The notes beneath the pieces were generated by a model. That model did no database searches, was not told where the DNA came from, and saw only the letters and a program-made list of their open reading frames with translations. 64,000 bases of DNA, from the NCBI RefSeq assembly GCF_009604375.1, contig NZ_WEGH01000002.1:248001-312000 (forward strand), written 5' to 3'. The stretch comes from Actinomadura macrotermitis. Its GTDB lineage: Bacteria > Actinomycetota > Actinomycetes > Streptosporangiales > Streptosporangiaceae. The position numbers were made by a program, and so were the translations under genes. This document shows positions 49,297 to 58,272 of this stretch, one piece after another (the first letter of the stretch is position 1; the number at the start of each line of letters is the position of its first letter).

Positions 49297-50091
49297 TCAC
49301 GCCCCGCAGCCGCGGTGGCGTGCCCAAGCGCGAGCGTAGGCGGCATGCTGCACCGCCCACGGCTCGGTGTTGGTCTGCAGGTTGAGATCCCACTTGTCAG
49401 CGAACGCCTTGGCGAACAAGTCGAGGTGGCCGGGGTCCGCGTCAACCCACGCGGGAAGGCGCGCAGCCCACGCCTCGGCCTCGGCCTGGAGAAGCCACGG
49501 AATGACCAGCGCGACCTCGACCCAGGCAGCACCCCGCGCCACGAACGCCCAGTCCACCATCGCGACACGATTAGAAGTGATCAGGAAGTTGGCGGGGTTG
49601 AGGTCGGCGTGCAGCAGCACATCGCCGGTCATGGGTGACGCGTCGTCAACGACCATTTCCCAACGCCGCTCGACCTGCTTGTTGTCGAGGATGCCGGGAC
49701 AAGGTCGCGCTTGAAGGTCCTCCACCACCTTGGCGAGGATCTCCAGATCAGGCGAACCGGGCGAGAAGTCAGCGTGCCGCCCCTCCAGGTACTCGAAGCC
49801 AAGAGCAAGCCACTCCCCTGACTCCTGGACCCATAGGAGCCGGGGAGCGAACTCGGTGACGTGGGGATTGATCGCGGCTTCCCAGCGGAGCGACCTGACC
49901 TCAGGCCCGCCGTTGCCGACCGCAAGCTTCCGCGCCGCCTTGACGAACACCCGCCCCTGAGGGCCGGCCACCATCGAGGCGATGTCAGCGTGATTGCCCT
50001 TCACAGCCGGTCGGACCTCAGTGATCGGCCCGGTGCAGACCTCGACGACCTCCCGGATGTGGACAGGAAGGTCCGTCCACTCGTTTCGCAT
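49297..50091 (-). CDS. Aminoglycoside phosphotransferase-fold protein
   Basis: The product is 264 residues with the APH/choline-kinase fold. LLHADLNPANFLI carries the catalytic Asp and Asn (Brenner motif), and VAMVDWAFVARG the metal-binding Asp. An N-terminal VFVKAARK Lys fits nucleotide binding. Members phosphorylate small molecules or act in other kinase roles, and true antibiotic resistance is not implied. The ATG at 50091 has GGGGTGG upstream. It is a single gene between the DUF4265 and vsr genes, in a neighbourhood of less-biased codon use. Confidence 0.85.
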   Translation of the reverse strand: MRNEWTDLPVHIREVVEVCTGPITEVRPAVKGNHADIASMVAGPQGRVFVKAARKLAVGNGGPEVRSLRWEAAINPHVTEFAPRLLWVQESGEWLALGFEYLEGRHADFSPGSPDLEILAKVVEDLQARPCPGILDNKQVERRWEMVVDDASPMTGDVLLHADLNPANFLITSNRVAMVDWAFVARGAAWVEVALVIPWLLQAEAEAWAARLPAWVDADPGHLDLFAKAFADKWDLNLQTNTEPWAVQHAAYARAWARHRGCGA

Positions 50092-50259
50092 GGCCCACCC
50101 CGTCGACATGTCAGGACAGCGGCGACCATGCGCATTACACCAGGCAGCAGGACTCGCCGTCGCTCCACCATGACAGATCGACCCGCAGCGCATCCGGGAC
50201 ACGCGACCTCCGGCTGCACCGGACCCCGCAACGCCTGCCGGCCGATATCGGCCGAAGGT

Positions 50260-50688
50260 TCAGCTACGCCGGGACTGCACCTCATCGGCCACGACCTCGG
50301 CCGCCGCTAGTGGATCTTCGTGCTCCCAGAACCTGATGACCTGCCACCCCGCCTCGGTGAGCAGCCGGTTGGTCTCCTCGTCGCGCTCCCGGTTGCGGCG
50401 GACCTTCTCTGCCCAGTAGCCGGCATTGGTGGCCGCCTTGGTGTGGTGCTCGGGACAGCCATGCCAGAAGCATCCGTCCACGAAAACGGCCACCTTGGCC
50501 CTGGTGAACACCAGGTCGGCCGTCCGCCGAAGATCCGGCAACGGACGCGCCGACACCCGATAACGAAGCCCGAGAGCATGCACCGCGCGACGGAGCGCAA
50601 GTTCAGGTTTGGTGTCCCGGCCCTTGTTGCTCTGCATGCTCTTGCGCACGCCCTCATTCAAGGCACCTATCGGTCGTTTCGCAGCCAC
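50260..50688 (-). CDS. vsr: Very short patch repair endonuclease Vsr
   Basis: The product is 142 residues. VRKSMQSNKGRDTKPELALRRAVHALGLRYRV at the N-terminus, TADLVFTRAKVAVFVDGCFWHGCPEHH and RNRERDEETNRLLTEAGW with IRFWEHED near the end are the complete Vsr family pattern, including the catalytic Asp and the zinc-binding Cys/His set. Vsr nicks next to T:G mismatches left by deamination of 5-methylcytosine, so it accompanies cytosine-5 methyltransferases; one lies divergently 79 bp away. The start used is GTG at 50688, with a weak SD. Confidence 0.93.
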   Translation of the reverse strand: MAAKRPIGALNEGVRKSMQSNKGRDTKPELALRRAVHALGLRYRVSARPLPDLRRTADLVFTRAKVAVFVDGCFWHGCPEHHTKAATNAGYWAEKVRRNRERDEETNRLLTEAGWQVIRFWEHEDPLAAAEVVADEVQSRRS

Positions 50689-50767
50689 GCCCCAACCGTA
50701 CGGAAGAGCGGCGCGACGAGCGTCCGCCTCATGGATAACCTCCGTCACGGCGACGGAGGAGAGGGCG

Positions 50768-51730
50768 ATGAAAAAGTTCAGCAGTCTGGAGATCTGTGCG
50801 GGGGCCGGTGGCCAGGCGATCGGCCTGGCCCAGGCCGGCTTCGAACCGGTAATGCTGATCGACAACGACCCGCATGCGTGCTCCACCCTCCGCGCCAACC
50901 GCACCGACTGGGACGTACGTCAACTCGATCTACTGGAGTTCGTCGGAGCCGACCATCCTCAGGTGCTGGACGTCGACCTCTTGGCCGGCGGTCTGCCTCG
51001 GCCCCCCTACTCGGCCGCCGACAGCCGTAATCCCTTGCACGCCGCCGTCTGGTTGGCGACGGAGGTTCGGCCGCGGGCGATCATGCTGGAGAACGTCCCC
51101 GCGCTGGCCAAGAGCGGGACCTTCGCAGAGACGCGCTCCTTCGCGGAGGCCGAGCTGGCCGACTGCGGCTACGTGTGCCGCTGGAATGTGCTCGACGCGC
51201 AGGATTTCGGCGTCCCGCAGCGACGGGAGCACGGCGTGCTCGTGGCGATGCGTCCCGACGACATGGCCCGCTTCGCCTGGCCGGAGCCGACGGCGGAAAA
51301 CGCACCCACCGTCGGTGAGGTGCTGTGGTCTTCGATGGCGAGCCGCGGCTGGGCCGGCGCGGCCGAGTGGCGTCACATGGCCGACGAGGTGGCGCCCACG
51401 ATCATCGGCGGCTCGAAGCTGCGCGGCGGAGCCGACCTCGGACCGACCCGGACGAAGAGCATCTGGGCCAGGATGGGCGTCAACGGCGGAAGCATCGGCG
51501 ACGACGTTCCTGGCCCGGAATTCGTGTTGAGAAGGAACGATGAGGACCCCACCGACCGTAAGGGGCTGCCGAAGCTGACGGTCTCCCAGGTCGCACTTCT
51601 GCAGGGCTTCCCCGAGAAGTGGACGTTGTGCGGTGGCAAGACCGCCCGGTACCGGCAGGTCGGGCACGCGATGCCGCCGCCGCTCGCCCGGGCACTCGGT
51701 GAGCGTCTGGCCCGGGCGCTCACCCCTTGA
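50768..51730 (+). CDS. Cytosine-5 methyltransferase-like protein lacking the catalytic Cys
   Basis: The product is 320 residues. SAM-binding motif I (LEICAGAGGQAIGLAQAG), motif VI (IMLENVPALAKSG), motif VIII (GVPQRREHGVLV) and motifs IX-X (QVALLQGFPEKW, RYRQVGHAMPPPLARALGERLA) are all present. Motif IV should read GGLPCPPFS; here residues 74-82 are GGLPRPPYS with Arg at position 78 (codon CGG at 50999-51001) in place of the catalytic Cys. Two base changes separate CGG from TGC or TGT. The frame is otherwise intact. It may be an inactive paralogue kept as a DNA-binding or partner subunit, or a decaying enzyme. Confidence 0.9.
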   Translation: MKKFSSLEICAGAGGQAIGLAQAGFEPVMLIDNDPHACSTLRANRTDWDVRQLDLLEFVGADHPQVLDVDLLAGGLPRPPYSAADSRNPLHAAVWLATEVRPRAIMLENVPALAKSGTFAETRSFAEAELADCGYVCRWNVLDAQDFGVPQRREHGVLVAMRPDDMARFAWPEPTAENAPTVGEVLWSSMASRGWAGAAEWRHMADEVAPTIIGGSKLRGGADLGPTRTKSIWARMGVNGGSIGDDVPGPEFVLRRNDEDPTDRKGLPKLTVSQVALLQGFPEKWTLCGGKTARYRQVGHAMPPPLARALGERLARALTP

Positions 51731-52158
51731 GCGCCCGGGTTACCCCGCAGGCTGTTCAACGCAGCACGGTGGCCCCGGACCCCGAGCGGGACCAGTCGGC
51801 CTGCTCCTTGCCGGAGTGAACGGCAGCTCCCCGGTCGATGATCTTCCGGGACCGGCTGACGGTTTGACCGAAGGATGAGACGTGGTGAAGGGAAGAGCTG
51901 CAGAGGCCGATCATCACTCAGATGGCACCGCTTCGGCCTCCCGGAGGAATCGAACTTCACTGGGGGCAAGTCCCCGTGGTGTGAGCAGGTCGGAAACACC
52001 TTCCCACCCCCGATGGCGCATGCCGACGGCGAGCGGACCGTCCGCGCCCTACGGCTGCAACGGTGACCCGGAACGTGACTTGGCACGATCCACATGTCAC
52101 ATGTGGCACCATGCCCTATCCGCCGTGTCATGGAGTCTGAGTCGGTAGGGTGACCGCC
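51731..52158. other. Intergenic region between the two methyltransferase genes
   Basis: The region contains the methyltransferase 3' remnant described at 51923-52066 and, from about 52070, the promoter area of the second methyltransferase gene. No other coding signal is seen. Confidence 0.6.
51923..52066 (+). pseudogene. 3' remnant of a third cytosine methyltransferase gene
   Basis: In one plus-strand frame the codons read FGLPEESNFTGGKSP, then EQVGNTFPPPMAHADGE, then RTVRAL, ending at a TGA. This matches the C-terminal end of M.HpaII-like methyltransferases (typically FTGGKTxQYRQVGNxxPPPVARAxGE). No upstream part with motifs I-VIII remains. It is a fragment of a deleted paralogue between two present-day methyltransferase genes. 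Confidence 0.7.
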
Positions 52159-53397
52159 ATGACCACGAGTCCCACCAGGCCCATCAGTGTGATCGACCTC
52201 TTCGCGGGGTGCGGTGGGCTGACCCAGGGATTCCACGAACTGCGTGTCGGCGGCATCGAGCAGCAGCGTTTTCGGACGGTCGGCGCGGTCGAATGGGACG
52301 TTGCGGCTGCGTCGACCTACGCGGCGAACTTCGCCGACGAGGCCGGCGGCGTCGACCACATTTTCACCGGCGAGGAAGGGAACATCGAGCACTGGGAGCC
52401 TTCCCTGCTCGATGGCGTCCAGGTGGACGTTATCCTCGGTGGGCCACCATGCCAGGGGTTCTCCGGCCTCAATAAGCAGAAGGACGACGACCCTCGCAAT
52501 CAATTGTGGCGCCACTACATGCGAGTAGTGCACGAGTTCAGCCCGATGGTCTTTGTAATGGAGAACGTCGAGCCCTTCCGCAGGAAGCCGGAGTTCCAGC
52601 AACTCCAGGAGGCCACCCGGCCGGGCGGCGAGTTGGAGGATTACCACCTGGAGGTTCTGGTCCTCAACGCCGCGGACTACGGCGTTCCCCAAGCCCGTAA
52701 GCGCACTATCGTGATGGCGACCCGCCGCGACCTGATCGGGCTGCATCCGCAACGGATTCCCCTGAAGCATCCTGTCGCGACCCACCGAAAGCCGGTGAAG
52801 AACGAGTCGCCTGCTTTGGTCAAAGGTGAATCTCTGGTCGATATGTGGGTGCCGGTCAGTACGGTTTTCGAGCGCACGGATTATCGCGCACCGAACACCG
52901 AACTTCCAGAACGGACGTGTCAGCCGCTCAACGAAACACTGCCCGGAATATTCAGCACCACCGAACTGCACATCGGCCGCAACCCCACCAAGCACTCATT
53001 GGCTCGCTATGAGGCGATCCCCCCTGAAGGAAACCGTCACAATCTACCGGAACATCTCTCCACGCCGAGCTGGATCAGGCACCGGACCGGGACGGCAGAT
53101 GTGATGGGGCGTCTCCGCTGGAACGACCCTTCGGTGACCATCCGCACCGAGTTCTTCAAGCCGGAAAAGGGCCGCTACCTTCACCCGTTCGCCCACCGAC
53201 CGATCACACACTATGAGGCCGCCCTCATCCAGGGGTTCCCGCCGGACTTCAAGTGGTGCGGATCGAAGGTGCAGATCGCACGTCAGATCGGGAACGCCGT
53301 CCCGGTGGGCTTGGCCCGCGCCATCGCCGGTCAGGTGTACACCTACTTGAGCGCCACGGGCCAGGTTCGTCAGGCCGATCTTGGCAGATCGGCCTGA
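52159..53397 (+). CDS. DNA cytosine-5 methyltransferase (complete)
   Basis: The product is 412 residues. Motif I is VIDLFAGCGGLTQGFHEL, motif IV has the catalytic GGPPCQGFSGLN, motif VI is VMENVEPFRRK, motif VIII is GVPQARKRTIVM, and motifs IX-X run SVTIRTEFF and ALIQGFPPDFKWCG...QIGNAVPVGLARAIAGQV. The target-recognition region is the long 220-320 stretch. It should add a methyl group to C5 of cytosine in DNA. The ATG at 52159 is preferred over the upstream GTG at 52150. It is convergent with the DUF6339-like gene (14 bp), and is presumably the functional methyltransferase of the island. Confidence 0.95.
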   Translation: MTTSPTRPISVIDLFAGCGGLTQGFHELRVGGIEQQRFRTVGAVEWDVAAASTYAANFADEAGGVDHIFTGEEGNIEHWEPSLLDGVQVDVILGGPPCQGFSGLNKQKDDDPRNQLWRHYMRVVHEFSPMVFVMENVEPFRRKPEFQQLQEATRPGGELEDYHLEVLVLNAADYGVPQARKRTIVMATRRDLIGLHPQRIPLKHPVATHRKPVKNESPALVKGESLVDMWVPVSTVFERTDYRAPNTELPERTCQPLNETLPGIFSTTELHIGRNPTKHSLARYEAIPPEGNRHNLPEHLSTPSWIRHRTGTADVMGRLRWNDPSVTIRTEFFKPEKGRYLHPFAHRPITHYEAALIQGFPPDFKWCGSKVQIARQIGNAVPVGLARAIAGQVYTYLSATGQVRQADLGRSA

Positions 53398-53411
53398 CGA
53401 TACCGACCAGA

Positions 53412-54290
53412 TCACTCGCTCTCGGCGGGTTTTTCCCCTCTGATATCGGCAGTGGCGAACAGTTCTCGGAAGAGCGGTAGCAGCGCATCCACGTCCCGAT
53501 CCGTCACCGATCCGTCGTCGGGGCCTTCAGGCAGTGCGTCGTATTGCACAAAGGCCGAGGCTGCATCCTTCACCCACATGTCGTGAGCTCGACCGTCCCA
53601 GGGCGGGTCCGGGGCGAGCACATCGAACAGCAGAGTGCTGCCGGCGCTGTTGATCGCCTTGGCCAGACCGTTCAATGGCCGCCCCTTTCGCACAGCCCCT
53701 TCCTGCATGAGTTTGATCATTGTCTGCGCGGTGGCCTGGTGATAGATGATCTCCAACCGCAGCACGGTGTTGAAGGACTCCTGGTTTCCACAGGCCACCT
53801 CTACCGGACCGTAGTCGGGGCCGTTGCGGAACAGTTCGGCCGCCCACCACAGTCGCGAGAAAGTCTGCTTGTGGTACGGACCGACGAAGTGAGCTCGATT
53901 GACCTGCGGTACGGGATTGCGCTTCGTCGCCTTCGGCGAGTTGCGCCAAAGCACATAGTCGGGTGCGAGTCGCAGCGCAAGGAAGTTCCACCTTCGGCTG
54001 TCCGCGGCTTCGCGGCGGTTCATGCGCATCATGGCGTGCAGGCGCGGCGCGAGCCATGCGTCAGCTTGGGTGGTCTTTTCGCCATCGAACCGCTCCATCG
54101 CCTCGTCGATCAACTCGCGGACGGGGCCGGCCTCCCACCGCGATTCGTCGTCCAGAGGCGTACATGCCTTGTCGAGGGCGAGCCGGGGCATCCGCTCGAC
54201 GCCCTGCAAGACGGGCGTGGTCAGATACCTGGTGGCGTCCCGCTCCGACAGCAGCCCGAGAAGGTATGGCGTCTGGGACCCGGCGGTCAT
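53412..54290 (-). CDS. DUF6339-like protein
   Basis: The product is 292 residues, soluble, with normal codon use. WLAPRLHAMMRMNRREAADSRRWNFLALRLAPDYVLWRN and HFVGPYHKQTFSRLWWAAELFRNGPDYG look like the DUF6339 family (from memory), often found next to DNA-processing genes. A helical C-terminus follows. I see no catalytic motif. It is the last gene of a three-gene operon with 4-bp overlaps (GHKL ATPase, unknown, this), implying that the proteins work together. Confidence 0.75.
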   Translation of the reverse strand: MTAGSQTPYLLGLLSERDATRYLTTPVLQGVERMPRLALDKACTPLDDESRWEAGPVRELIDEAMERFDGEKTTQADAWLAPRLHAMMRMNRREAADSRRWNFLALRLAPDYVLWRNSPKATKRNPVPQVNRAHFVGPYHKQTFSRLWWAAELFRNGPDYGPVEVACGNQESFNTVLRLEIIYHQATAQTMIKLMQEGAVRKGRPLNGLAKAINSAGSTLLFDVLAPDPPWDGRAHDMWVKDAASAFVQYDALPEGPDDGSVTDRDVDALLPLFRELFATADIRGEKPAESE

Positions 54291-55246
54291 GAGCCCTCCT
54301 TGCGGTTGGTCGCCCGGATGAATCCGCCGAGCCGTCGCGGGACGGCGGCCTGGCGGGTGACGGCGTGCATGAGCGCGGACTGCAGTTCGCCTCCGCCCTC
54401 GCCGTCCACCCGCCGCGAGACGAGTTCGAGCAGTCCGTCCTCAGGGGACAGTTCTGGGAAGATGTCGGGGAGCAACTTCTGCATGACGGAGCCGCGCCAA
54501 CCCTCAGGCCACTCCGGTCGCCCTTCCTCACTCATGTCCGTCGCGTAGACGGCCGCGTTGAACAGTGCGGTCCATGCATCGGCGGCGATCTGCGCCGACA
54601 GGTTCTCGCGGGCGGCGCGTTCGCCGCTGTCCAGCAATTTGGTCAGACCATCGAATCTGCTGTTGAGGTAGACGGTCGGCTCGTCCCCGGTCGCATCCAC
54701 CATCCATGGGTCGGTCTTGTAGCCGTTCAGGTGCGGGTACGCCACGTCCGCGAAGTCGACCACAACGATCTCTACGGTATTGGGCTGATCGGCACTGCTC
54801 GCCTGGAGATCAACGGTCCATGATGCCTGGGTCGCACCGATCATCCGCCCCTGGACGCCTTCGACCGTGGCCACCAGATGAGCCGACAGGTCGGCCCTCT
54901 TCAGGTGTCGGCTCCGCTCCAGCAGGACCGCCCCTGCCCACGAGCCGTCGGGCTCCCGCCTCAACCGGGTCACCGTCCTGGCATTGGTTCGACGTTCGGA
55001 CAGGATCGCAACACAGGTGACGTCCTGCCATGGGCCCGCTTCGAGATCGGAAAGAGGAGCGTGCACACGGACGGCCAACCTCGCCACTTCCCATCCCTGC
55101 CGTTCGGTGTGATGGAGGGCCACCATTTTGTTCCGGTCGGAGGCCATGTCGACGGTCAGGGGAACACCGTCCAACCGCACCTCACTGACCTGCATGGTGC
55201 ACACATCACCCAGCACCGGGTAGGGGAAGAGCCTGTTCCTGCTCAT
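54287..55246 (-). CDS. Protein of unknown function in a GHKL operon
   Basis: The product is 319 residues and soluble, with normal codon use. N-terminal part: LFPYPVLGDVCTMQVSEVRLDGVPLTVDMASDRNKMVALHHTE, then a beta-rich region to about 150; the C-terminal part is helical (GLTKLLDSGERAARENLSAQIAADAWTALFNAAVYA). I do not recognise the family and no motif is obvious. The start ATG overlaps the GHKL stop by 4 bp and its own stop overlaps the DUF6339-like start by 4 bp, so translation of all three is coupled. A structural or substrate-recognition role is possible. Confidence 0.75.
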   Translation of the reverse strand: MSRNRLFPYPVLGDVCTMQVSEVRLDGVPLTVDMASDRNKMVALHHTERQGWEVARLAVRVHAPLSDLEAGPWQDVTCVAILSERRTNARTVTRLRREPDGSWAGAVLLERSRHLKRADLSAHLVATVEGVQGRMIGATQASWTVDLQASSADQPNTVEIVVVDFADVAYPHLNGYKTDPWMVDATGDEPTVYLNSRFDGLTKLLDSGERAARENLSAQIAADAWTALFNAAVYATDMSEEGRPEWPEGWRGSVMQKLLPDIFPELSPEDGLLELVSRRVDGEGGGELQSALMHAVTRQAAVPRRLGGFIRATNRKEGS

Positions 55247-57315
55247 TCGGCGGACTCCTTGACATGCTGCAGATCGATCTCGGCGATCGCCATCCGAGCG
55301 GCGACAGGATGGCTGCTGACGTCGCTGATCCCGCTGAACGCGGCCTTTCGGGCGCCGGCCGCGAACAACAAGGCGCCCTCGGCAGTGAGTTCGCAGTGGG
55401 ACTCGGGCACGAGCTGTGCCCACCGGGCCTCGGGTTTCGGGCCGGAGCGGGTGGCGAATCGAAGTACGGGGGTGAGCAGCCATGCGTCGTCCTTGGCGGG
55501 AAGTCTGACTTCCGCGCGGACATGCCAGGCGCCGTCGGCGTCGATGTTGCCCTCGACGTCGTCGACGACCGGATACCGCAGGCCGCCGCCCTGGCTCCTT
55601 GAGCCTCCCAGGTCGAGCAGCCCCGTAAGAGACGCCGGCCCGTCCCCGTTCTGTTGCTCACTCGGACGCAGGGCGCGGCGAACCTCCTCCAGCATGGCCG
55701 CGCGGAAGTTTCGAATGCTGCTCGCAGCGCCGCGGGCGTAGGAGGTGACGAGGTCGTCCGTACGTTTCCAGTCGTTGTGCTCTGGTGGCTCCGCCGTTCG
55801 GAGGAACTGCTCGGCCTCCTTTGCCCCCGGCGCGTCGACACCCACCGCTTCACCCGCCAACAACACCGCTTGGAAGGGATCCACACCGATCGGCAGGTCC
55901 GGTACACCCCGGTCCATGACGACCATCCGGCTGCTGCGCATGCAGACCAAGCGGCTGGGACGACGGGGGGTCGTGTCATCCTGCGCTAGTAGGAGCACGG
56001 CATCATGTGTGACCGCAGGGGCCTTCCCCGCGCTCTTCAACGGCGGCACCTGCAAAGGCACGCTCACTTGGACGACGTCGTCCCTGGTCGTCGGCTCGGA
56101 GACGGTCCTTCCCTCTAGGAATGCACGTAGGGCTCTGCTCCGTGTGGGCTCGTGGACATCGGGGTCGATGCGCTCCTCCGGAATCACGACGACCCCGTTG
56201 CGCCTGGCGACCACGGACGCCTCCAGCATCGGCCGCTGCTGCGACGGCGCGACCATCGCCGCCCAGAAGCTCGACGCAAGTCCCTTGACGAGGGCCTCGT
56301 GCATGCTTTCCAGGTCGTCCGCGTCTCCACTCGGATCATGCGCGCCGATGATCAGGAACGAGGTGCCGGGGGCGCTGCCGTCGCGCTTGAGAAGCAGACG
56401 TTCGGCGGTCTCATCGTCGCCCCACCACGAGCGGGTGACGTTGCCGCGTTCGGGGTCGGGCTCACCGAACCAGGCCGGGCCCGACCATTCACCTCCGACG
56501 GCGCGGTGCCAGGGCAGTTCCAGGCGCCCGAACATACGGTTCGCGGTCCGTCCCTGATGTGGTTCCGACAACGTGCTGTTGATGAGGACGAAACCGAGGC
56601 GGCTGGTCGCCCAGAAGGTGGCCTTGCCCAGACCGTAAGAGCCGCCGGCTCCCTCCCCCTGTTTCCGGCTTTCCAGTTGGCGCCGGGTCACCGCCGCGAA
56701 GCGGCCGTCGTCGTAGTCGGGACCGGTGAGGCCGGCCGCGTTGTAGTCGTCGATCCGCAGAAGCAGCAGGCGCCCCGTTTGCCGAAGTCCTTTAAGTCCG
56801 TCCGCCAGAATCCGACCGACCTTGTTGTCGGCGAGGGCGGCCGCGTCCACGTGCGGTTCGATCTCGTTCCAACGGAGCGCTTCGAGGAAGTCGTACAGCC
56901 GCTCGCCCTCGATCTCGTCCAGGATGTGGCGGACGCGCACCGGTTCATCGTTCTCGAGCCGCTCGTCCATGCTGTTCTGGGTGGCCTCACGGGCCAGGAC
57001 GCTGAGGTCGGAGTCGAAGGCGAACGCGGCTGCGTTGCCGAACTCCCGGCCACCATCGTCGTGGGCAGGACGGTGATACCACGTCAGCGCCTCCGCGGAC
57101 GTCCCCGGTTCCTGCCTGCTGACCACGGAGCCGGACGACAGGCCGAGGACGCTTTCGATCAGCTGGATCTTGTTCATCTGCGGTTCGGCCCGGTTCGTCA
57201 CCCAGGCGGACACGGCAGCCCGGGTCACGTTGATCTGGGTCGCCAACTCGGCCTGGCTCATACCTTGCCGTCGGAGCTGGCGCCCAAGCCAGTCCCCGAA
57301 GCTCTCCGTGTCCAC
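55243..57315 (-). CDS. XRE helix-turn-helix protein with GHKL (MutL/Hsp90-like) ATPase domain
   Basis: The product is 690 residues. Residues about 3-58 form an XRE helix-turn-helix (FGDWLGRQLRRQGMSQAELATQINVTRAAVSAWVTNRAEP). A GHKL ATPase domain follows: N-box LAREATQNSMDE, ATP-lid Asp in LLRIDDYNAAG and the Gly-rich GGSYGLGKATFWATS. The C-terminal half has no recognised domain. GHKL ATPases dimerise on ATP and couple to DNA repair or conflict systems. The GTG at 57315 has a perfect AGGAGG six bases before it; an ATG 36 bases upstream lacks one. It heads the operon. Confidence 0.85.
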   Translation of the reverse strand: MDTESFGDWLGRQLRRQGMSQAELATQINVTRAAVSAWVTNRAEPQMNKIQLIESVLGLSSGSVVSRQEPGTSAEALTWYHRPAHDDGGREFGNAAAFAFDSDLSVLAREATQNSMDERLENDEPVRVRHILDEIEGERLYDFLEALRWNEIEPHVDAAALADNKVGRILADGLKGLRQTGRLLLLRIDDYNAAGLTGPDYDDGRFAAVTRRQLESRKQGEGAGGSYGLGKATFWATSRLGFVLINSTLSEPHQGRTANRMFGRLELPWHRAVGGEWSGPAWFGEPDPERGNVTRSWWGDDETAERLLLKRDGSAPGTSFLIIGAHDPSGDADDLESMHEALVKGLASSFWAAMVAPSQQRPMLEASVVARRNGVVVIPEERIDPDVHEPTRSRALRAFLEGRTVSEPTTRDDVVQVSVPLQVPPLKSAGKAPAVTHDAVLLLAQDDTTPRRPSRLVCMRSSRMVVMDRGVPDLPIGVDPFQAVLLAGEAVGVDAPGAKEAEQFLRTAEPPEHNDWKRTDDLVTSYARGAASSIRNFRAAMLEEVRRALRPSEQQNGDGPASLTGLLDLGGSRSQGGGLRYPVVDDVEGNIDADGAWHVRAEVRLPAKDDAWLLTPVLRFATRSGPKPEARWAQLVPESHCELTAEGALLFAAGARKAAFSGISDVSSHPVAARMAIAEIDLQHVKESAE

Positions 57316-57338
57316 CACAAGCCTCCTGACCTTGGGCT

Positions 57339-57362
57339 TTTGACGCCGCATCGGATGTCAAA
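57339..57362. promoter_or_regulatory. Candidate operator upstream of the XRE-GHKL gene
   Basis: TTTGAC (57339-57344) and GTCAAA (57357-57362) are complementary half-sites 12 bp apart, located just before the GHKL ribosome binding site. A second small dyad, TGAAG-TAG-CTTCA, lies at 57420-57432. Autoregulation by the XRE domain is a reasonable guess, with no direct evidence. Confidence 0.4.
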
Positions 57363-57863
57363 GGAACTTTCGACACTCATCCTAGGGGACCCTCACCACA
57401 CCGGACATACGCAAAGTAGTGAAGTAGCTTCATACTGTAATGATTCACCACGCAGAGTGGGGACTTTATTGCCTTTATGTCGTAGATCGTCACGTTACTC
57501 ATCAGTAGAGAGGGACTTCCTCGTCGGCGACCCTTGCGCCGGACACATGAGCGTTGTACCGTCGATCACGAAAGACCCAGAAGGCCCGGTTACCAGTATT
57601 TCTGCGCCGGTATTTTTTGGGGTGAAGACTGCCTGCAGGCCAAATCTGAACGGCACCTTCGAAGGTACGGCCTCACATCACGAAACCCGAGGACGGAAGA
57701 GCGCATCGACCTGCGCAGCCTCGCCTTCGGGCACAGGGAGGGAATGCTCGCTCTGGAGCAGGCGACATTCCGTGAGGGACGAAGCTCCAAGCTCGATCAA
57801 GGCACGCTGTAGTGCCTTAACAGCTATGCCGTCCGCAACACCTACCGAAAGGATGGAACGGCA

Positions 57864-58193
57864 TTGGAACCCCCCTCACCTGAAGAGCCCTATCCCCTCG
57901 AGTTCATGCAAGCCCTCGTCCGTGTGTGCAAGTTCTTTGATGCATGCTTCCCGGGAAGAAGGGTAGGCGATTTGCTCTACCGGTACTGCGGCGTTCCGTC
58001 GGAAGGTCCTGGGCAGCGGCACCGCAACGAACGCTCCGTCCGGTTCCCACGAGCGGAGTACCACCGGGCGGAGTACCACGGAAGGCACAGGAGGGAGCGG
58101 CCGCTGCACCCGCCCCGCGAGTTGTCCCACGACGGCCGATTCTCCCTAGACATCATGATCATCTTGATCTACCTGCTGGACCGACGTTCCTAA
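57864..58193 (+). CDS. Possible small protein of unknown function (109 residues)
   Basis: A TTG-started frame with AAGG about 12 bases upstream stays open to TAA. Codon use is moderately biased. The product has LEFMQALVRVCKFFDACFPGRR in the first half, a basic His/Arg-rich middle and a hydrophobic terminal MIILIYLL. I recognise nothing. It may be a real small gene, or a chance frame in this low-complexity stretch. Confidence 0.3.
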   Translation: MEPPSPEEPYPLEFMQALVRVCKFFDACFPGRRVGDLLYRYCGVPSEGPGQRHRNERSVRFPRAEYHRAEYHGRHRRERPLHPPRELSHDGRFSLDIMIILIYLLDRRS

Positions 58194-58272
58194 CGTCGTC
58201 CACGGCCCCCGCACCCGCGAGAGGGCGACCATAGGCAAGATGATCCCCCAGCCCCGCCATCCTTGTAGGCCG

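Noticed and set aside
49297..50091. Calling this gene an aminoglycoside-resistance determinant
   Set aside because: Only the generic APH fold is visible; most such actinomycete proteins are not resistance enzymes and the neighbourhood gives no support.
50768..51730. Reading the missing Cys as a sequencing error
   Set aside because: Two bases differ from a Cys codon and the frame is otherwise perfect, so a simple error is unlikely, although not excluded.
58051..58084. Tandem GCGGAGTACCAC repeat as a mobile-element end
   Set aside because: Only two short copies, no inverted repeats and no transposase nearby.
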